Shown: positions 16,264-25,669 of the stretch, one piece after another
Layout of the letters: every line of letters starts with the position of its first letter
Position numbering within the stretch: position 1 is the first letter of the stretch
Assembly (NCBI GenBank): GCA_964360255.1
Contig: CAYHVK010000013.1
Location: forward strand, 1 to 64,000
Origin: CAYHVK01 sp964360255
Lineage (GTDB): Bacteria; Bdellovibrionota; Bdellovibrionia; Bdellovibrionales; UBA1609
DNA: 64,000 nt
Reading direction: 5' to 3'
The notes under the pieces: generated by a model
Seen by the model: the letters and a program-made list of their open reading frames with translations, nothing else
What the model was told of the DNA's origin: nothing
Database searches by the model: none
Translations under genes and position numbers: made by a program

Positions 16264-18390
16264 TTGAATTTTAGAAAACTGTTTTTAAAACAATCGACCA
16301 TTTTGGTTTATTCAGCTGCGTCTGTTTGTGCCGCGGCAGTTTTCTTTCCGAAGCCGACGACAATGCCAGAAGTTCGCGCGCCCATCAGAGCATTAAAAAT
16401 TGAAGTGAGTCGAACGTCTCCAGCTTACGCCGCACTTGTTGATTTAAGAAGCGACTCTAGTAGTGAGCGAAGCGCAGAAGTCGCTGCTCCAAAAATTGAA
16501 ACAAAACAAAATGTTCAGCTTGTAGCCGGTCGCCCAGCTTCTGCACAAGTGACTCTTGTGCAGGCCGTTCGTAGATTAAACGCACTACAAATTCATGTTG
16601 AAGAAAACGTGATTCACGCCCCATCGGCCACTCAAGCGGCAGAAGAGTTGGTGGCCGCCGAACTTCAAAAACGTGAAGCAGCTAAAGTAGCAACACTGAA
16701 TTCATCACGGGTGCGTGCCCAAAGAAACTTATTCACTTCTGGCGGCGGCGTCATCACCATTGCTCGTTTAGATAATAATGATAACAAACCGACTCCAGCA
16801 CGTAACCCATTTGCTCGTGGCCCATCACGAACAGTTGAAGTGCGTAACCCAAGCAAAGCGCGAGAAGTGACGCTTGCCATGAACGATATTAAAAAGCGCG
16901 AACCGGTATCTTCGAGCTTAGTTGAAGAAACAACGGGCCGAGTTTCTATCCGCGGACAAGTTCAATTCGTAAACGGAATGGCTTATTCACCAGGTAACGA
17001 TCAAATCTTTGTATACCAAGAGTACAGCTCGGCTCAAATCAGTCGAGGTGAGTTCTATTTTAATCAGGGTCAGTATCAAATAAATATCCAAGAGCCGCGC
17101 GGAAGAATTATCGCAGAAGTTCGCACTCGTGACGGCCAGCTCATGGGTCGCGGCACAATAGCAATTCGTGATCTCGCTGATAAAATGCTCGCGAGCTCGA
17201 TTGTTAACAACCAAGCTATTCAAATCGCGCCAGCAGAATCTGCACTTAAAGGTGAAGTTGTAGCCGCCGCTTCAGCGTTTAAACAATCTTTAGCCGTACC
17301 AGAGGCACGCATTACGATTGCAGATTTAAATCGTGAAATTATTCGTGAGCCGAAGAGCCAATCATTTACCGATAAAGAATTCCGTCTTGGCTCTCATGTT
17401 ATGGTTCGCGCTCAAGCGCCCGGCCACTGGTCTTCTCAAATGTTGGCCGAAAGCGGCTCTCCATTTCAGATGGGTTTATTCTCAAAATCAACAATGACGG
17501 CGCTTCTCAGCTTGGCTTCGAGCAATCGCTTCTCAGCACGTGATGCAGAAGACTCAGCAGTTATTTGGGGTCGTCTGACTATTAATGGTCAGCCAGTTCC
17601 CGATGCGAAGCTTGAGTTAATGGCAGACACGAAAGTGACGCCGATTTACTTCAACGGAATGATTCCTGATAAGTCTTTGGTGAGAACTTCGGCTAACGGT
17701 GAGTTTGTGTTTACGGGTATTCCGGGTGGAGTTCACTATGTTCAAGCGACTATTAATGGTGAGAAACAACTTCCGTTCGTCGTATTTGCAGATGAAAAAG
17801 CTGTGTCGCAAGTAGATTACACTCTTCAAACGAAGCGTGTAATCGAGTTCGGAGTTTATAGCTCTGAAGACGCGAGCCGCTTCCAGCCATTTAGAGTTCA
17901 ATTTATTGGAGTCGAAGATCATAAAGATATGTTGAAGCCAGCGCCGCAGAAAATGTCTTTAGTGTTGCCTCGTGCAGGTTTAACGATGGCGGAATTTGAC
18001 CCGGGTGTGGAATATCAGCAGACTCGAGCCCTACTATCAGGCCTAGAAAACGAAGTTCATGTGCCAGCATTTAAAAATGAGTGGGCCGCAAAACTCGGTG
18101 AAAACTTAGTTGTCGGGGATATCGAAGGCGATAGCTACACAGTAGTAGTTATGAATCAGTCAGGAACAGTGACGAATAACGATGTGAAAGTTGCTTACCT
18201 AGATGAGAAGAGCGAGATCACTGATAAAAACTACGGACAAGATGGACAACGCTTTGTAGTTAAAGGGTTAACACCGGGTTTCTATACTGTAGTGATTGTG
18301 CCGACGAACTCGAAAGATATTTTGACTGATATCGTGTACGTGGATAGCGAAGCGATCACGTACATAAATAAAACTGTTTCAGATTTTTAA
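16264..18390 (+). CDS. Large exported protein with Ig-like / carboxypeptidase-regulatory-like domains
   Basis: About 708 residues. The N-terminus MNFRKLFLKQSTILVYSAAS has a single hydrophobic stretch, a signal peptide or anchor. Residues about 60-220 are low-complexity and basic. From about 220 there are beta-sandwich modules; the clearest (VIWGRLTINGQPVPDAKLEL, then SANGEFVFTGIPGG) has the pattern of carboxypeptidase-regulatory-like domains, which occur in surface and envelope proteins. The start is taken as TTG 16264 after GGTGAG; an in-frame ATG at 16228 has no ribosome-binding site and would bury the signal sequence. The last 4 bases overlap the convergent transglycosylase gene. Function unknown. 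Confidence 0.7.
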   Translation: MNFRKLFLKQSTILVYSAASVCAAAVFFPKPTTMPEVRAPIRALKIEVSRTSPAYAALVDLRSDSSSERSAEVAAPKIETKQNVQLVAGRPASAQVTLVQAVRRLNALQIHVEENVIHAPSATQAAEELVAAELQKREAAKVATLNSSRVRAQRNLFTSGGGVITIARLDNNDNKPTPARNPFARGPSRTVEVRNPSKAREVTLAMNDIKKREPVSSSLVEETTGRVSIRGQVQFVNGMAYSPGNDQIFVYQEYSSAQISRGEFYFNQGQYQINIQEPRGRIIAEVRTRDGQLMGRGTIAIRDLADKMLASSIVNNQAIQIAPAESALKGEVVAAASAFKQSLAVPEARITIADLNREIIREPKSQSFTDKEFRLGSHVMVRAQAPGHWSSQMLAESGSPFQMGLFSKSTMTALLSLASSNRFSARDAEDSAVIWGRLTINGQPVPDAKLELMADTKVTPIYFNGMIPDKSLVRTSANGEFVFTGIPGGVHYVQATINGEKQLPFVVFADEKAVSQVDYTLQTKRVIEFGVYSSEDASRFQPFRVQFIGVEDHKDMLKPAPQKMSLVLPRAGLTMAEFDPGVEYQQTRALLSGLENEVHVPAFKNEWAAKLGENLVVGDIEGDSYTVVVMNQSGTVTNNDVKVAYLDEKSEITDKNYGQDGQRFVVKGLTPGFYTVVIVPTNSKDILTDIVYVDSEAITYINKTVSDF

Positions 18391-19838
18391 CCCCGGCGCT
18401 TCTTGCCAGGCCTGTTCAAGCTCATATTCTCAGCTTCTTTCATTAAAGAAGGACCGAGGTTTGTTTCTAAGTTGCGCTTAGCAACCGGCGGTAACAAAAC
18501 TTTAAAGCCTGCCGGCAATTTTATATTCTTCTTCGCCGCGTTTTTAAGATCCATGTTGTAAGTTAAGAATGATTCCTTATCTAAGCCAGTCATTTGAATC
18601 ACCTTGTTCACGCGAATCGGCGACTTAAGTGCAAATACGTGGTGAACCATCGGTGCGTCACGAACGATTTCTTCTTTAGAGAAAATCTCTTGGTGATAGC
18701 GCTCAGCATGCACAACGGCTAAGAAACAAGTGTAGAAGTTCGCAGACGCAAATTTAAATGAACCCGCATGATACTTAGCAATTAGATCTGGAAGATTCGT
18801 CGCGCGACCTTTGCGAAGGTTGCTTTTAAGACCACCAACACCATGGTTGTAAGCTGTTACTGCCAGTGGCCAATCTTTTAATTGTTTATAGTTAGTTCTG
18901 AAAATATCAGCAGCAGCCAAAGAAGCTTTGAGTGGAGAATTGCGCTCATCAATATTGTCGTTAACACGAAAGTAAGCGCGACCAGTAACAGGCATAATCT
19001 GCCAGATACCACTTGCACCAACTTTTGAATGAGCTTTTTCGTTAAAGCTAGATTCAACAAATGGAAGACGAGCGAGTTCGGTTGGCAAACCAACGGCTTT
19101 AAATTCTTGCTCCATATAAGGAAGATATTTTGCGCTGCTAGTAAGGCCACTTAAGAAGAAATCTCTCTGGCCTAATTGAACGCGCATATTGTTGGCGGCC
19201 TCACGAAGAACTTTTCGACGCGAACCCTTAACTTCTGCCAGCGCTGAGAAAATTTCTTTCTCTAAACCCTTAAGGTTTTTGTACGACTTTCTTTTTGCAA
19301 GCTTGCGAAGGGTCAGGCGAACGTTGGCGATTTCTTTAGAAACGAATTTTTTAGCATTGTGATACTTCGTCCACTTATGAAGGTTTGAAGAGTAAATCGG
19401 GGTCGTATCAACAATTTTAAATACGATCCAAGGATATAGTACGTGGTGAATCACATGTGTTTTATCAGAGTACTTTGTATAAACATCGAACCAAAAAGAA
19501 ACGCGCTTTTCTAAACCCTTTGGAATGGCAAAATCATCAGCAATGCGGGCGCCTTTATCGACAAGAATTTCTTCTTTAGAAAACGGAATGATTTCTTCAT
19601 CTGATTTTGGAGCCGGCGCACTTACACCAGCAAAAACATCGTCATCAAGAACAGCTTCAGCCGTCAAAGAGCGAGCTATATTCTCAACTTCTTCAGCCGT
19701 CATCTCCTGAGTTAAACTTACATTCTCAGAGACAATATTTGTCGCATAAGTCGCGTATGCAGGAGCCGAAAATGCTCCAGATAGAGATATAATCAAGCTT
19801 AGAGTGTGTAATAGAGCATTCTTAATAGTTTGTTTCAT
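18387..19838 (-). CDS. Lytic transglycosylase, MltD-like
   Basis: Murein-cleaving enzyme, 483 residues, with signal peptide MKQTIKNALLHTLSLIISLS... The SLT domain (about 245-400) contains the catalytic glutamate in LPFVESSFNEKAHS, then GASGIWQIMP and AVTAYNHGVGG. The C-terminal region (IRVNKVIQMTGLDKESFLTYN) resembles the DUF3393/LysM-like part of MltD, but no clear full LysM repeat is seen. The N-terminal 200 residues are Lys-rich and helical, without a known domain. It makes 1,6-anhydro ends in peptidoglycan; in a predator it could act on self or prey wall. A sigma-54-type promoter lies just upstream (19855-19869). Confidence 0.88.
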   Translation of the reverse strand: MKQTIKNALLHTLSLIISLSGAFSAPAYATYATNIVSENVSLTQEMTAEEVENIARSLTAEAVLDDDVFAGVSAPAPKSDEEIIPFSKEEILVDKGARIADDFAIPKGLEKRVSFWFDVYTKYSDKTHVIHHVLYPWIVFKIVDTTPIYSSNLHKWTKYHNAKKFVSKEIANVRLTLRKLAKRKSYKNLKGLEKEIFSALAEVKGSRRKVLREAANNMRVQLGQRDFFLSGLTSSAKYLPYMEQEFKAVGLPTELARLPFVESSFNEKAHSKVGASGIWQIMPVTGRAYFRVNDNIDERNSPLKASLAAADIFRTNYKQLKDWPLAVTAYNHGVGGLKSNLRKGRATNLPDLIAKYHAGSFKFASANFYTCFLAVVHAERYHQEIFSKEEIVRDAPMVHHVFALKSPIRVNKVIQMTGLDKESFLTYNMDLKNAAKKNIKLPAGFKVLLPPVAKRNLETNLGPSLMKEAENMSLNRPGKKRRG

Positions 19839-19854
19839 ATATGGGTATATAAAA

Positions 19855-19869
19855 GCAAGACCAATGCCA
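19855..19869 (-). promoter_or_regulatory. Sigma-54 (-24/-12) promoter for the transglycosylase gene
   Basis: On the minus strand TGGCA-TTGGTC-TTGC matches the sigma-54 consensus TGGCAC-N5-TTGC with exact GG-to-GC spacing. The flanks (CT before, TTTT after) match the second site at 37087-37101 closely. The predicted transcription start, 12 bases beyond the GC, is about 19843, leaving only some 5 bases before the ATG at 19838. This short leader is unusual and no ribosome-binding site is present. Confidence 0.55.
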
Positions 19870-20039
19870 AGGCGTTCAAATAATCACAAGTAGTATCGTG
19901 CACTTACATCGCTCATTGTGAGAATGTGTCTCGCCCGCTGTCGAATGAATGTGCAGTTTCCTGCACTTTAGACGGTGAGTTTCTCAAATTGAGACGGGCA
20001 AAACTCAACTTTACGAGTGAAAAAGCATACAATTTCAGA

Positions 20040-21512
20040 ATGGATTTTTCAAAAAGCCAGTATACGGCGATCGTGAGCGACCTTCATTTGTGTGAAGAAG
20101 AGCCCGTTCACCCCAAATTTCCGCTCTGGAAGAAATATAAAACTCGTCAGTTCTTTTTCGATGAAGATTTCTTGGGTTTTTTGAAAAAAATTGAAAGCAA
20201 AGCGAGCGGGCAAAAAATTGAGTTGGTTTTGAACGGCGATATTTTCGACTTTGATTCGGTGACCGGACTACCAGATTCCCCGCCTTATAAAATTAGTGCG
20301 CTAGAAGAAAATCGCGGCTTACATCCGCAAGAAGAAAAATCAGAATTCAAAATCAAGCGCATCTTAGAGCATCACCCGCTATGGGTAAAATCAGTCAAAA
20401 ACTTTATTGCCCAAGGTAACGTGGCCATTTTCGTTATCGGGAATCACGATCTTGAGCTTCACTTCAAGCGCGTACAGAAGGTCATTCTTGATGCTTTAGC
20501 TGAAAATGAAGCGGACAGAAAAAAAATCCGCTTCAACGAGTGGTTTTACATTTCAAATGCAGACACGCTAATTGAGCACGGGAATCAATACGACCCGTAC
20601 TGTGTTTGTCAGGATCCGATCAACCCGTTCGTGCAAAAATTTAATCAAATCGAAGTGCGCGTGCCCTTCGGAAATTTAACAACGCGCTACCTTGTTAACG
20701 CCATGGGCTTTTTCAACCCGCATCTCGACTCGAATTATATTATGACTCCTAGTGAGTACGTGCGCTTCTTTACGAAATACATGGTGCGAGCCCAGCCGCT
20801 GCTTGTCTTGGACTGGTTGACCGGCGCGACTTTGGCGTTAACTCAGGCCTTCACAGATAGATTGAAGCCGAAAATGACAGATCCGTTAACCATTGAAGAT
20901 CGTATTGAAGAAATCGCTTTTAAGGCCAATGCTACGCCGAGAATGGTGCGTGAGCTGCGCGAACTTTTCGTGGCGCCAGCGGCCAGCAACCCCATCCTTT
21001 TGATGAAAGAGCTTTGGCTTGATCGCTCATTGATACTTTTGGTGGCCATAGTAGTTCTTTATTTGGTTTTCCTTCAGATTGACAATATTTTTGATATTTC
21101 GGTGTGGTGGCTTTTCATACCCTTCTCTCTCTTTATTCCGTTTTTTCTCTTTTATGCTCGCTCGGTGATTTCATCAGTCGGGGTTTTCAAAGAGCCACAA
21201 GAAAAAATCCTCAGCTTAGCTGGCCTTATCACAAAGGTTTCGCGAGTTGTGTATGGCCATACCCATATAGTCCGGCATGAAATTGTAGGGCCAATTGAGC
21301 ATCTCAATAGTGGAACATGGTCGCCAGCATTTCTAGATGTGGAGTGTGAGCACCCGGTAGGCCAGAAAACCTACATTTGGATCGCTCCAGCCGAAGAAGT
21401 GGGGCCCGGCGGTGAGTTAACCCGTGATGCCAAGGTCTTTCAGTTCAAAAACGGTCAAGAACATGAGGTTTTTGCCTCAGGTGGCCGAGCTGACCGCCAG
21501 CTTATGGGTTAA
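20040..21512 (+). CDS. Membrane-associated metallophosphoesterase
   Basis: About 490 residues. The calcineurin-type metal site is complete: VSDLHLC, LNGDIFDFD, VIGNHDLELH, the histidine in LIEHGNQYDP and GHTHIVRH near the end. The order and the HGNQYD segment recall UDP-2,3-diacylglucosamine hydrolase-like enzymes, but the protein is twice the LpxH length. Two hydrophobic stretches (about residues 330-373) split the phosphoesterase, so it is probably membrane-bound. The start is taken as ATG 20040 (MDFSKSQYTAIVSDLHL); the frame is open to ATG 19926 but that stretch is unlike the family. Substrate unknown. Confidence 0.8.
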   Translation: MDFSKSQYTAIVSDLHLCEEEPVHPKFPLWKKYKTRQFFFDEDFLGFLKKIESKASGQKIELVLNGDIFDFDSVTGLPDSPPYKISALEENRGLHPQEEKSEFKIKRILEHHPLWVKSVKNFIAQGNVAIFVIGNHDLELHFKRVQKVILDALAENEADRKKIRFNEWFYISNADTLIEHGNQYDPYCVCQDPINPFVQKFNQIEVRVPFGNLTTRYLVNAMGFFNPHLDSNYIMTPSEYVRFFTKYMVRAQPLLVLDWLTGATLALTQAFTDRLKPKMTDPLTIEDRIEEIAFKANATPRMVRELRELFVAPAASNPILLMKELWLDRSLILLVAIVVLYLVFLQIDNIFDISVWWLFIPFSLFIPFFLFYARSVISSVGVFKEPQEKILSLAGLITKVSRVVYGHTHIVRHEIVGPIEHLNSGTWSPAFLDVECEHPVGQKTYIWIAPAEEVGPGGELTRDAKVFQFKNGQEHEVFASGGRADRQLMG

Positions 21513-21549
21513 ATCTTTGTTGTTGGAACTAAGCGGCATCAACTTCTCA

Positions 21550-21577
21550 TTGAATATAACGGGGTCTCGCTGATAAT
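21550..21577 (+). promoter_or_regulatory. Candidate promoter of the histone gene
   Basis: TTGAAT (21550-21555) and GATAAT (21572-21577) with a 16-base spacer, a fair sigma-70-type pair. Transcription would begin near 21584, giving a leader of about 25 bases with the strong GGAGGG ribosome-binding site at 21601-21606. Confidence 0.45.
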
Positions 21578-21610
21578 TCATAGTCTACACAATGAATTTT
21601 GGAGGGCCCT

Positions 21611-21799
21611 ATGGCTGATGTTTTAGTTGTGACTAGCAAAGTGAAAAAATTTATCAAAGAAAATGGCGGATGCAACACGTCTGCAGAGACAGTTGATATT
21701 CTTAGCAAAGCAGTTGAGCAACTCTGCCGCAAAGGTATTGAAGCTGCAAAAGCTGACGGTCGTAAGACTGTTATGGCCCGTGATATTCAAGCTGACTAA
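21611..21799 (+). CDS. Bacterial histone (single histone fold, Bd0055-like)
   Basis: A 62-residue protein that is one histone fold: helix 1 (VVTSKVKKFIKENG), long helix 2 (TSAETVDILSKAVEQLCRK), and helix 3 preceded by RKTVMARDI, which matches the RKTVxxxDI of archaeal histones. It is close to the histone Bd0055 of Bdellovibrio bacteriovorus, reported as an abundant nucleoid protein that binds DNA as a dimer without the archaeal wrapping mode. The ATG at 21611 follows GGAGGG at ideal spacing; the in-frame TTG at 21599 overlaps that site and is rejected. The gene is monocistronic and convergent with ligA, 2 bases apart. Confidence 0.93.
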   Translation: MADVLVVTSKVKKFIKENGGCNTSAETVDILSKAVEQLCRKGIEAAKADGRKTVMARDIQAD

Positions 21800-21801
21800 A
21801 G

Positions 21802-23808
21802 TTATTTAATCATCTTTTGAAATTGGTCCCAGTCGATGATTGGGACATTCAATTCTCTAGCTTTATCAAGCTTAGAGCCGGCTTCATCACCGGCAAGAAC
21901 GAAGTTGGTTTTCTTACTAACTGACGATGCGCTTTCTCCGCCTAAAGAAACAATCAGGTCTTTAATTTCATCTCTTGGCATCGGGAGCGAACCCGTAATT
22001 ACGATTTTTAGATCTTTTAGTTTCTGCTCGCCCGCAGCTTGTGTCTTGGCAGCAGGGTTCTGAATCTCTACACCGCATTTGATAAGAGCTTTGATCTCTT
22101 GAACAAAAGATTTCTGAGAAATGGCCTGAACAACGGCCTCGGCCACTTTGGGGCCAATGCCCTCAACCTGTAGAAGCTCGTCAAGATTTGTTTCAAGAAG
22201 CTTATCTATGCTTTTAAAGTGATTCGCTAAATCGCGCGACGTTTCTTCGCCAACAAAACGAATCCCTTGAGCGTAAATAAATCGCTGAAGCGTCGGTTTT
22301 TTGCTCTCTTCAATGCTGTCGATAATATTTTGTGCCGATTTTTCGGCTTTACGCTCGAGACTTAAGATGTCTTTTATGGTGAGCTTATAAAGATCGCTGG
22401 CGCGTGTAACGAGTTTCGCATTTAAAAGCTGATCAATAATTTTTTCGCCGACCTTATCAATGTTCATCGCCCGTCGGGCAACAAAGTGAACAAGAGCTTC
22501 GCGAACTTTTGCCGGACATTGCGGATTCAAACAGCGCAAAACAACTTCGCCCTCAAGTTTCTCAACTGGCGTTTCACACGCGGGGCAGGCTGTCGGCATT
22601 TCAAATTTTTTAGATTTCTTCGGCCGCTTATCGGTCACGACCGAAACAATTTCAGGGATCACATCGCCAGCCCTCTGAACAACAACAGTGTCGCCAACAC
22701 GAACATCTTTGCGATCGAGCTCTTCTTGGTTGTGGAGCGTAGCATGCGTCACCGAGACTCCGCCCACGCGAACGGGATGCATAACGGCGACTGGAGTTAA
22801 AGCTCCTGTGCGGCCGACCTGAATTACAATGTTCTCTACAACAGTTTGTGCTTGTTCAGGAGGAAATTTTGCGGCTGAGGCCCAGCGTGGACTGCGGGCG
22901 ACGAAGCCCAGCTGCTCTTGCAGGGAAATTTTATTGACCTTAATAACAACGCCATCGATGTCATAGGGTAAGTCATGGCGCTTTTTTTGAATATCTAGGT
23001 AGTAATCAACGGCTTCATCAGCATCTTTTGTGATTTTGACGATTGGAGCTGTGAGAAATCCTAATTCTTTCAACTGATCGACAAACTCTTTTTGAGTTTT
23101 AAAGCTGAGGCCCTCAATCACGCCGTAACCATAAGCAAAAAACTTAATCGGCCGAGAGGCGGTAATGCGAGGATCAAGTTGGCGAAGACTGCCGGCTGCT
23201 GCATTACGGGGATTAGCAAAAGTTTGCAGACCCGCTTCTTGTTGCTGTTCGTTGAGCTCGGCAAAGTCTTTTTTCAAAATTAAGGCCTCGCCTCTCACCT
23301 CAAGAAGTGTCGGCGGCTTTTTCGTATGCAAACGGAGAGGGATGGATTTGAGTGTTCGCATATTATGAGTGATCACTTCGCCGATTTCACCATCACCACG
23401 GGTGAGAGCTTTAGTGAGCTGACCATTTTCATAAATAAGTTCAACGGCAAGACCATCGAATTTAGGTTCACAATAGTATTCTGTGTGGCTGGCTTCGAGA
23501 ACTTTTCTTGCGCGCTCATCGAAAGCCGTGATGTCTTCAGGGTTGTAACTGTTCTGAAGACTGAGCATTGGCTTACGGTGAGGGGCTTTTTCAAACTCGC
23601 CGACAGGTTCTGCTCCTACACGCTGAGTGGGTGATTCGGCTGTGATGATTTCGGGGTGAGCCGCTTCAATTTCTTGAAGTTCGCTGAACAATTTATCGTA
23701 TTCGCGGTCAGTGATCGTGGGCTGATCAAGAACGTGATAGCGATAATCGTGATCTCGAATGATTTGGCGAAGCTCTTCGGCTCGCTGAACGGCTTTGTCT
23801 TTCTTCAT
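21802..23808 (-). CDS. ligA: NAD-dependent DNA ligase
   Basis: Seals nicks during replication and repair, using NAD. With the start at ATG 23808 (MKKDKAVQRAEELRQIIRDH) it is 668 residues, the family standard. The domains are Ia (DHDYRYHVLDQPTITDREYD), adenylation with KxDG as KFDG in CEPKFDGLAVEL, OB fold, a four-Cys zinc finger (CPACETPVE, CLNPQCPAKV), helix-hairpin-helix (LLQVEGIGPKVAEAV), and a C-terminal BRCT (LKIVITGSLPMPRDE). The frame is open to 23886, but the extra 26 residues are not family-like. Divergent from gatC. Confidence 0.97.
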   Translation of the reverse strand: MKKDKAVQRAEELRQIIRDHDYRYHVLDQPTITDREYDKLFSELQEIEAAHPEIITAESPTQRVGAEPVGEFEKAPHRKPMLSLQNSYNPEDITAFDERARKVLEASHTEYYCEPKFDGLAVELIYENGQLTKALTRGDGEIGEVITHNMRTLKSIPLRLHTKKPPTLLEVRGEALILKKDFAELNEQQQEAGLQTFANPRNAAAGSLRQLDPRITASRPIKFFAYGYGVIEGLSFKTQKEFVDQLKELGFLTAPIVKITKDADEAVDYYLDIQKKRHDLPYDIDGVVIKVNKISLQEQLGFVARSPRWASAAKFPPEQAQTVVENIVIQVGRTGALTPVAVMHPVRVGGVSVTHATLHNQEELDRKDVRVGDTVVVQRAGDVIPEIVSVVTDKRPKKSKKFEMPTACPACETPVEKLEGEVVLRCLNPQCPAKVREALVHFVARRAMNIDKVGEKIIDQLLNAKLVTRASDLYKLTIKDILSLERKAEKSAQNIIDSIEESKKPTLQRFIYAQGIRFVGEETSRDLANHFKSIDKLLETNLDELLQVEGIGPKVAEAVVQAISQKSFVQEIKALIKCGVEIQNPAAKTQAAGEQKLKDLKIVITGSLPMPRDEIKDLIVSLGGESASSVSKKTNFVLAGDEAGSKLDKARELNVPIIDWDQFQKMIK

Positions 23809-23896
23809 GGCGCTCAAAACATACCGGATAAGGCGGTGCGTTGCCAAGAGATCTCTAGGGCTGTGAGTTGCCTTTTTTAGCAGCAAATTCTACAAG

Positions 23897-24178
23897 ATGG
23901 ACATCATGATCGATGTAAAAAAAGTGGCGGATTTGGCCCGCCTTCATATGCAGCCAGACGAAGAATCTAAGTATCAAGCTCAGCTCTCAGCCATCTTCAA
24001 ATATTTTGAAGAAGTGGCGCTCATTGACACTAACGGCATTGAGCCGCTGACAACTCCAACTGAAATCGAACAAGTCTGGCGTGCCGATGAAAAAGTCACG
24101 GAGCTTACAACTGAAGATGCGTTAAGTAATGCTCCTGCAAAATCAGGTCAGCTTTTTCGCGTACCGCCTGTCGTTTAA
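23897..24178 (+). CDS. gatC: Asp-tRNA(Asn)/Glu-tRNA(Gln) amidotransferase subunit C
   Basis: Small 93-residue subunit that holds GatA and GatB together. It has the family pattern VKKVADLARLHMQPDEE at the start and PAKSGQLFRVPPVV at the end. Two in-frame starts, ATG 23897 and ATG 23906, give nearly the same protein. First gene of gatCAB; gatA follows after 18 bases. Confidence 0.95.
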   Translation: MDIMIDVKKVADLARLHMQPDEESKYQAQLSAIFKYFEEVALIDTNGIEPLTTPTEIEQVWRADEKVTELTTEDALSNAPAKSGQLFRVPPVV

Positions 24179-24196
24179 TTTTTTAAAGGAATCAAA

Positions 24197-25669
24197 GTGG
24201 ATATTCTTAAATCGCCTGCCACCGATATTGCAGCCCAAGTTAAGCAGAAAAAAATTTCTGCTAAAGAAGTTATGTCAGCATTTATGAAGCAAACCGAAAA
24301 ACATAATGGCAACATCAACGCGTTTATCACCGTAAATGACAAAGCCTTGCAGGAGGCAGAAAAAGTTGATGCCAAAATTGCCAAAGGCGAAGAGGTCGGC
24401 CCACTTGCGGGCGTCCCTATCGCTGTTAAAGATATGCTTTGTACAAAAGGCCTTCGTACAACAGCCGCTTCAAAAATGCTTTATAATTTTGTTCCGCCGT
24501 ATTCAGCAACCGTCGTAAAGCGCCTTGAGGCTGCCGGTGCCGTGACAATCGGCAAAGCCAATCAAGATGAGTTCGCAATGGGTTCAAGTAATGAGACATC
24601 ACATTTTGGTGGGGTGAAAAATCCATGGAATGCAGATTATGTTCCCGGAGGATCAAGCGGAGGCTCTGCGGCTGCGGTGGCTGCGCGTATGGCTCCGATT
24701 GCAATTGGTACTGACACCGGCGGATCCATTCGTCAGCCTTCAAGCTTTTGTGGCCTTGTTGGTGTTAAGCCAACATACGGTCGCGTGAGTCGTTACGGAA
24801 TCGTGGCGTTTGCATCTAGCTTAGATCAAGCAGGTCCAATGACTTTGAATGTAAAAGATGCGGCCGCGGCTCTCGAGGTGATCAGCGGTCAATGCGATCA
24901 CGATTCGACGACCTCAGCTCAGCCGGTGCCCAAGTGGTCGCAGAATTTAAATTCTGATCTTAAGGGCATGAAGATCGGTTTGCCCAAAGAGTATTTCACC
25001 GATGCCATTCGCCCAGATGTTCGTAAAGTTGTAGATAATGCCATTCAAATTGCGAAAAGTGCGGGCGCAGAGCTCGTTGAAATTTCTTTACCGCTCACGC
25101 GGGTTGGCGTGCCAGTTTATTATCTTGTTACAACTTGTGAGGCGTCGAGCAATCTGGCTCGTTATGATGGCGTTCGCTATGGCTATCGCGCTGATTTTTC
25201 TAAATCGGCACCTGAAGACATCGCAGACTTTTACTCCCGTAACCGAGGTGAGGGTTTTGGTTTAGAGGTGAAGCGTAGAATTATGCTGGGCACGTTCGCT
25301 CTTTCGAGCGGCTATTACGATGCATATTACAAAAAAGCCTGCCAGGTTCGTCGTCTTTTAAGAGAAGATTTTTTAAAAGCGTTTGCGAAGTGTGATGCGA
25401 TTATGGGTCCGGTGTTTACAACTCCTGCATTTAAAGTGGGTGAAAAAATTAATAATCCTCTACAAATGTACATGAATGATATTTACACGGTGTCTGCGAA
25501 TTTAGCTGGTATCCCAGGCATGTCGGTGCCGGGTGGTTACAGTCAAGAGGGTTTGCCCGTTGGAATTCAAATCAACGCCGCCCACTTCGAAGAGCAGAAG
25601 ATGCTCAATGTGGCTTACGCCATTGAAAAAGCGCTACAGCTCAAAGAGGTGCCAAATGGCATATGGTAA
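24197..25669 (+). CDS. gatA: Asp-tRNA(Asn)/Glu-tRNA(Gln) amidotransferase subunit A
   Basis: Amidase subunit, 490 residues, which frees ammonia from glutamine for transamidation of mischarged tRNA. The Ser-cisSer-Lys triad is visible: Lys in GVPIAVKDML, cis-Ser in GGSSGGSAAAVAA, and nucleophile Ser in GTDTGGSIRQPSS. The start is GTG 24197 after TAAAGGA (24184-24190), giving MDILKSPATD. It overlaps gatB by 14 bases. Confidence 0.97.
   Translation: MDILKSPATDIAAQVKQKKISAKEVMSAFMKQTEKHNGNINAFITVNDKALQEAEKVDAKIAKGEEVGPLAGVPIAVKDMLCTKGLRTTAASKMLYNFVPPYSATVVKRLEAAGAVTIGKANQDEFAMGSSNETSHFGGVKNPWNADYVPGGSSGGSAAAVAARMAPIAIGTDTGGSIRQPSSFCGLVGVKPTYGRVSRYGIVAFASSLDQAGPMTLNVKDAAAALEVISGQCDHDSTTSAQPVPKWSQNLNSDLKGMKIGLPKEYFTDAIRPDVRKVVDNAIQIAKSAGAELVEISLPLTRVGVPVYYLVTTCEASSNLARYDGVRYGYRADFSKSAPEDIADFYSRNRGEGFGLEVKRRIMLGTFALSSGYYDAYYKKACQVRRLLREDFLKAFAKCDAIMGPVFTTPAFKVGEKINNPLQMYMNDIYTVSANLAGIPGMSVPGGYSQEGLPVGIQINAAHFEEQKMLNVAYAIEKALQLKEVPNGIW

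Noticed and set aside
25533..25655. Upstream extension of gatB
   Set aside because: It lies inside gatA and does not match the GatB family; ATG 25656 has a ribosome-binding site and gives the normal N-terminus.
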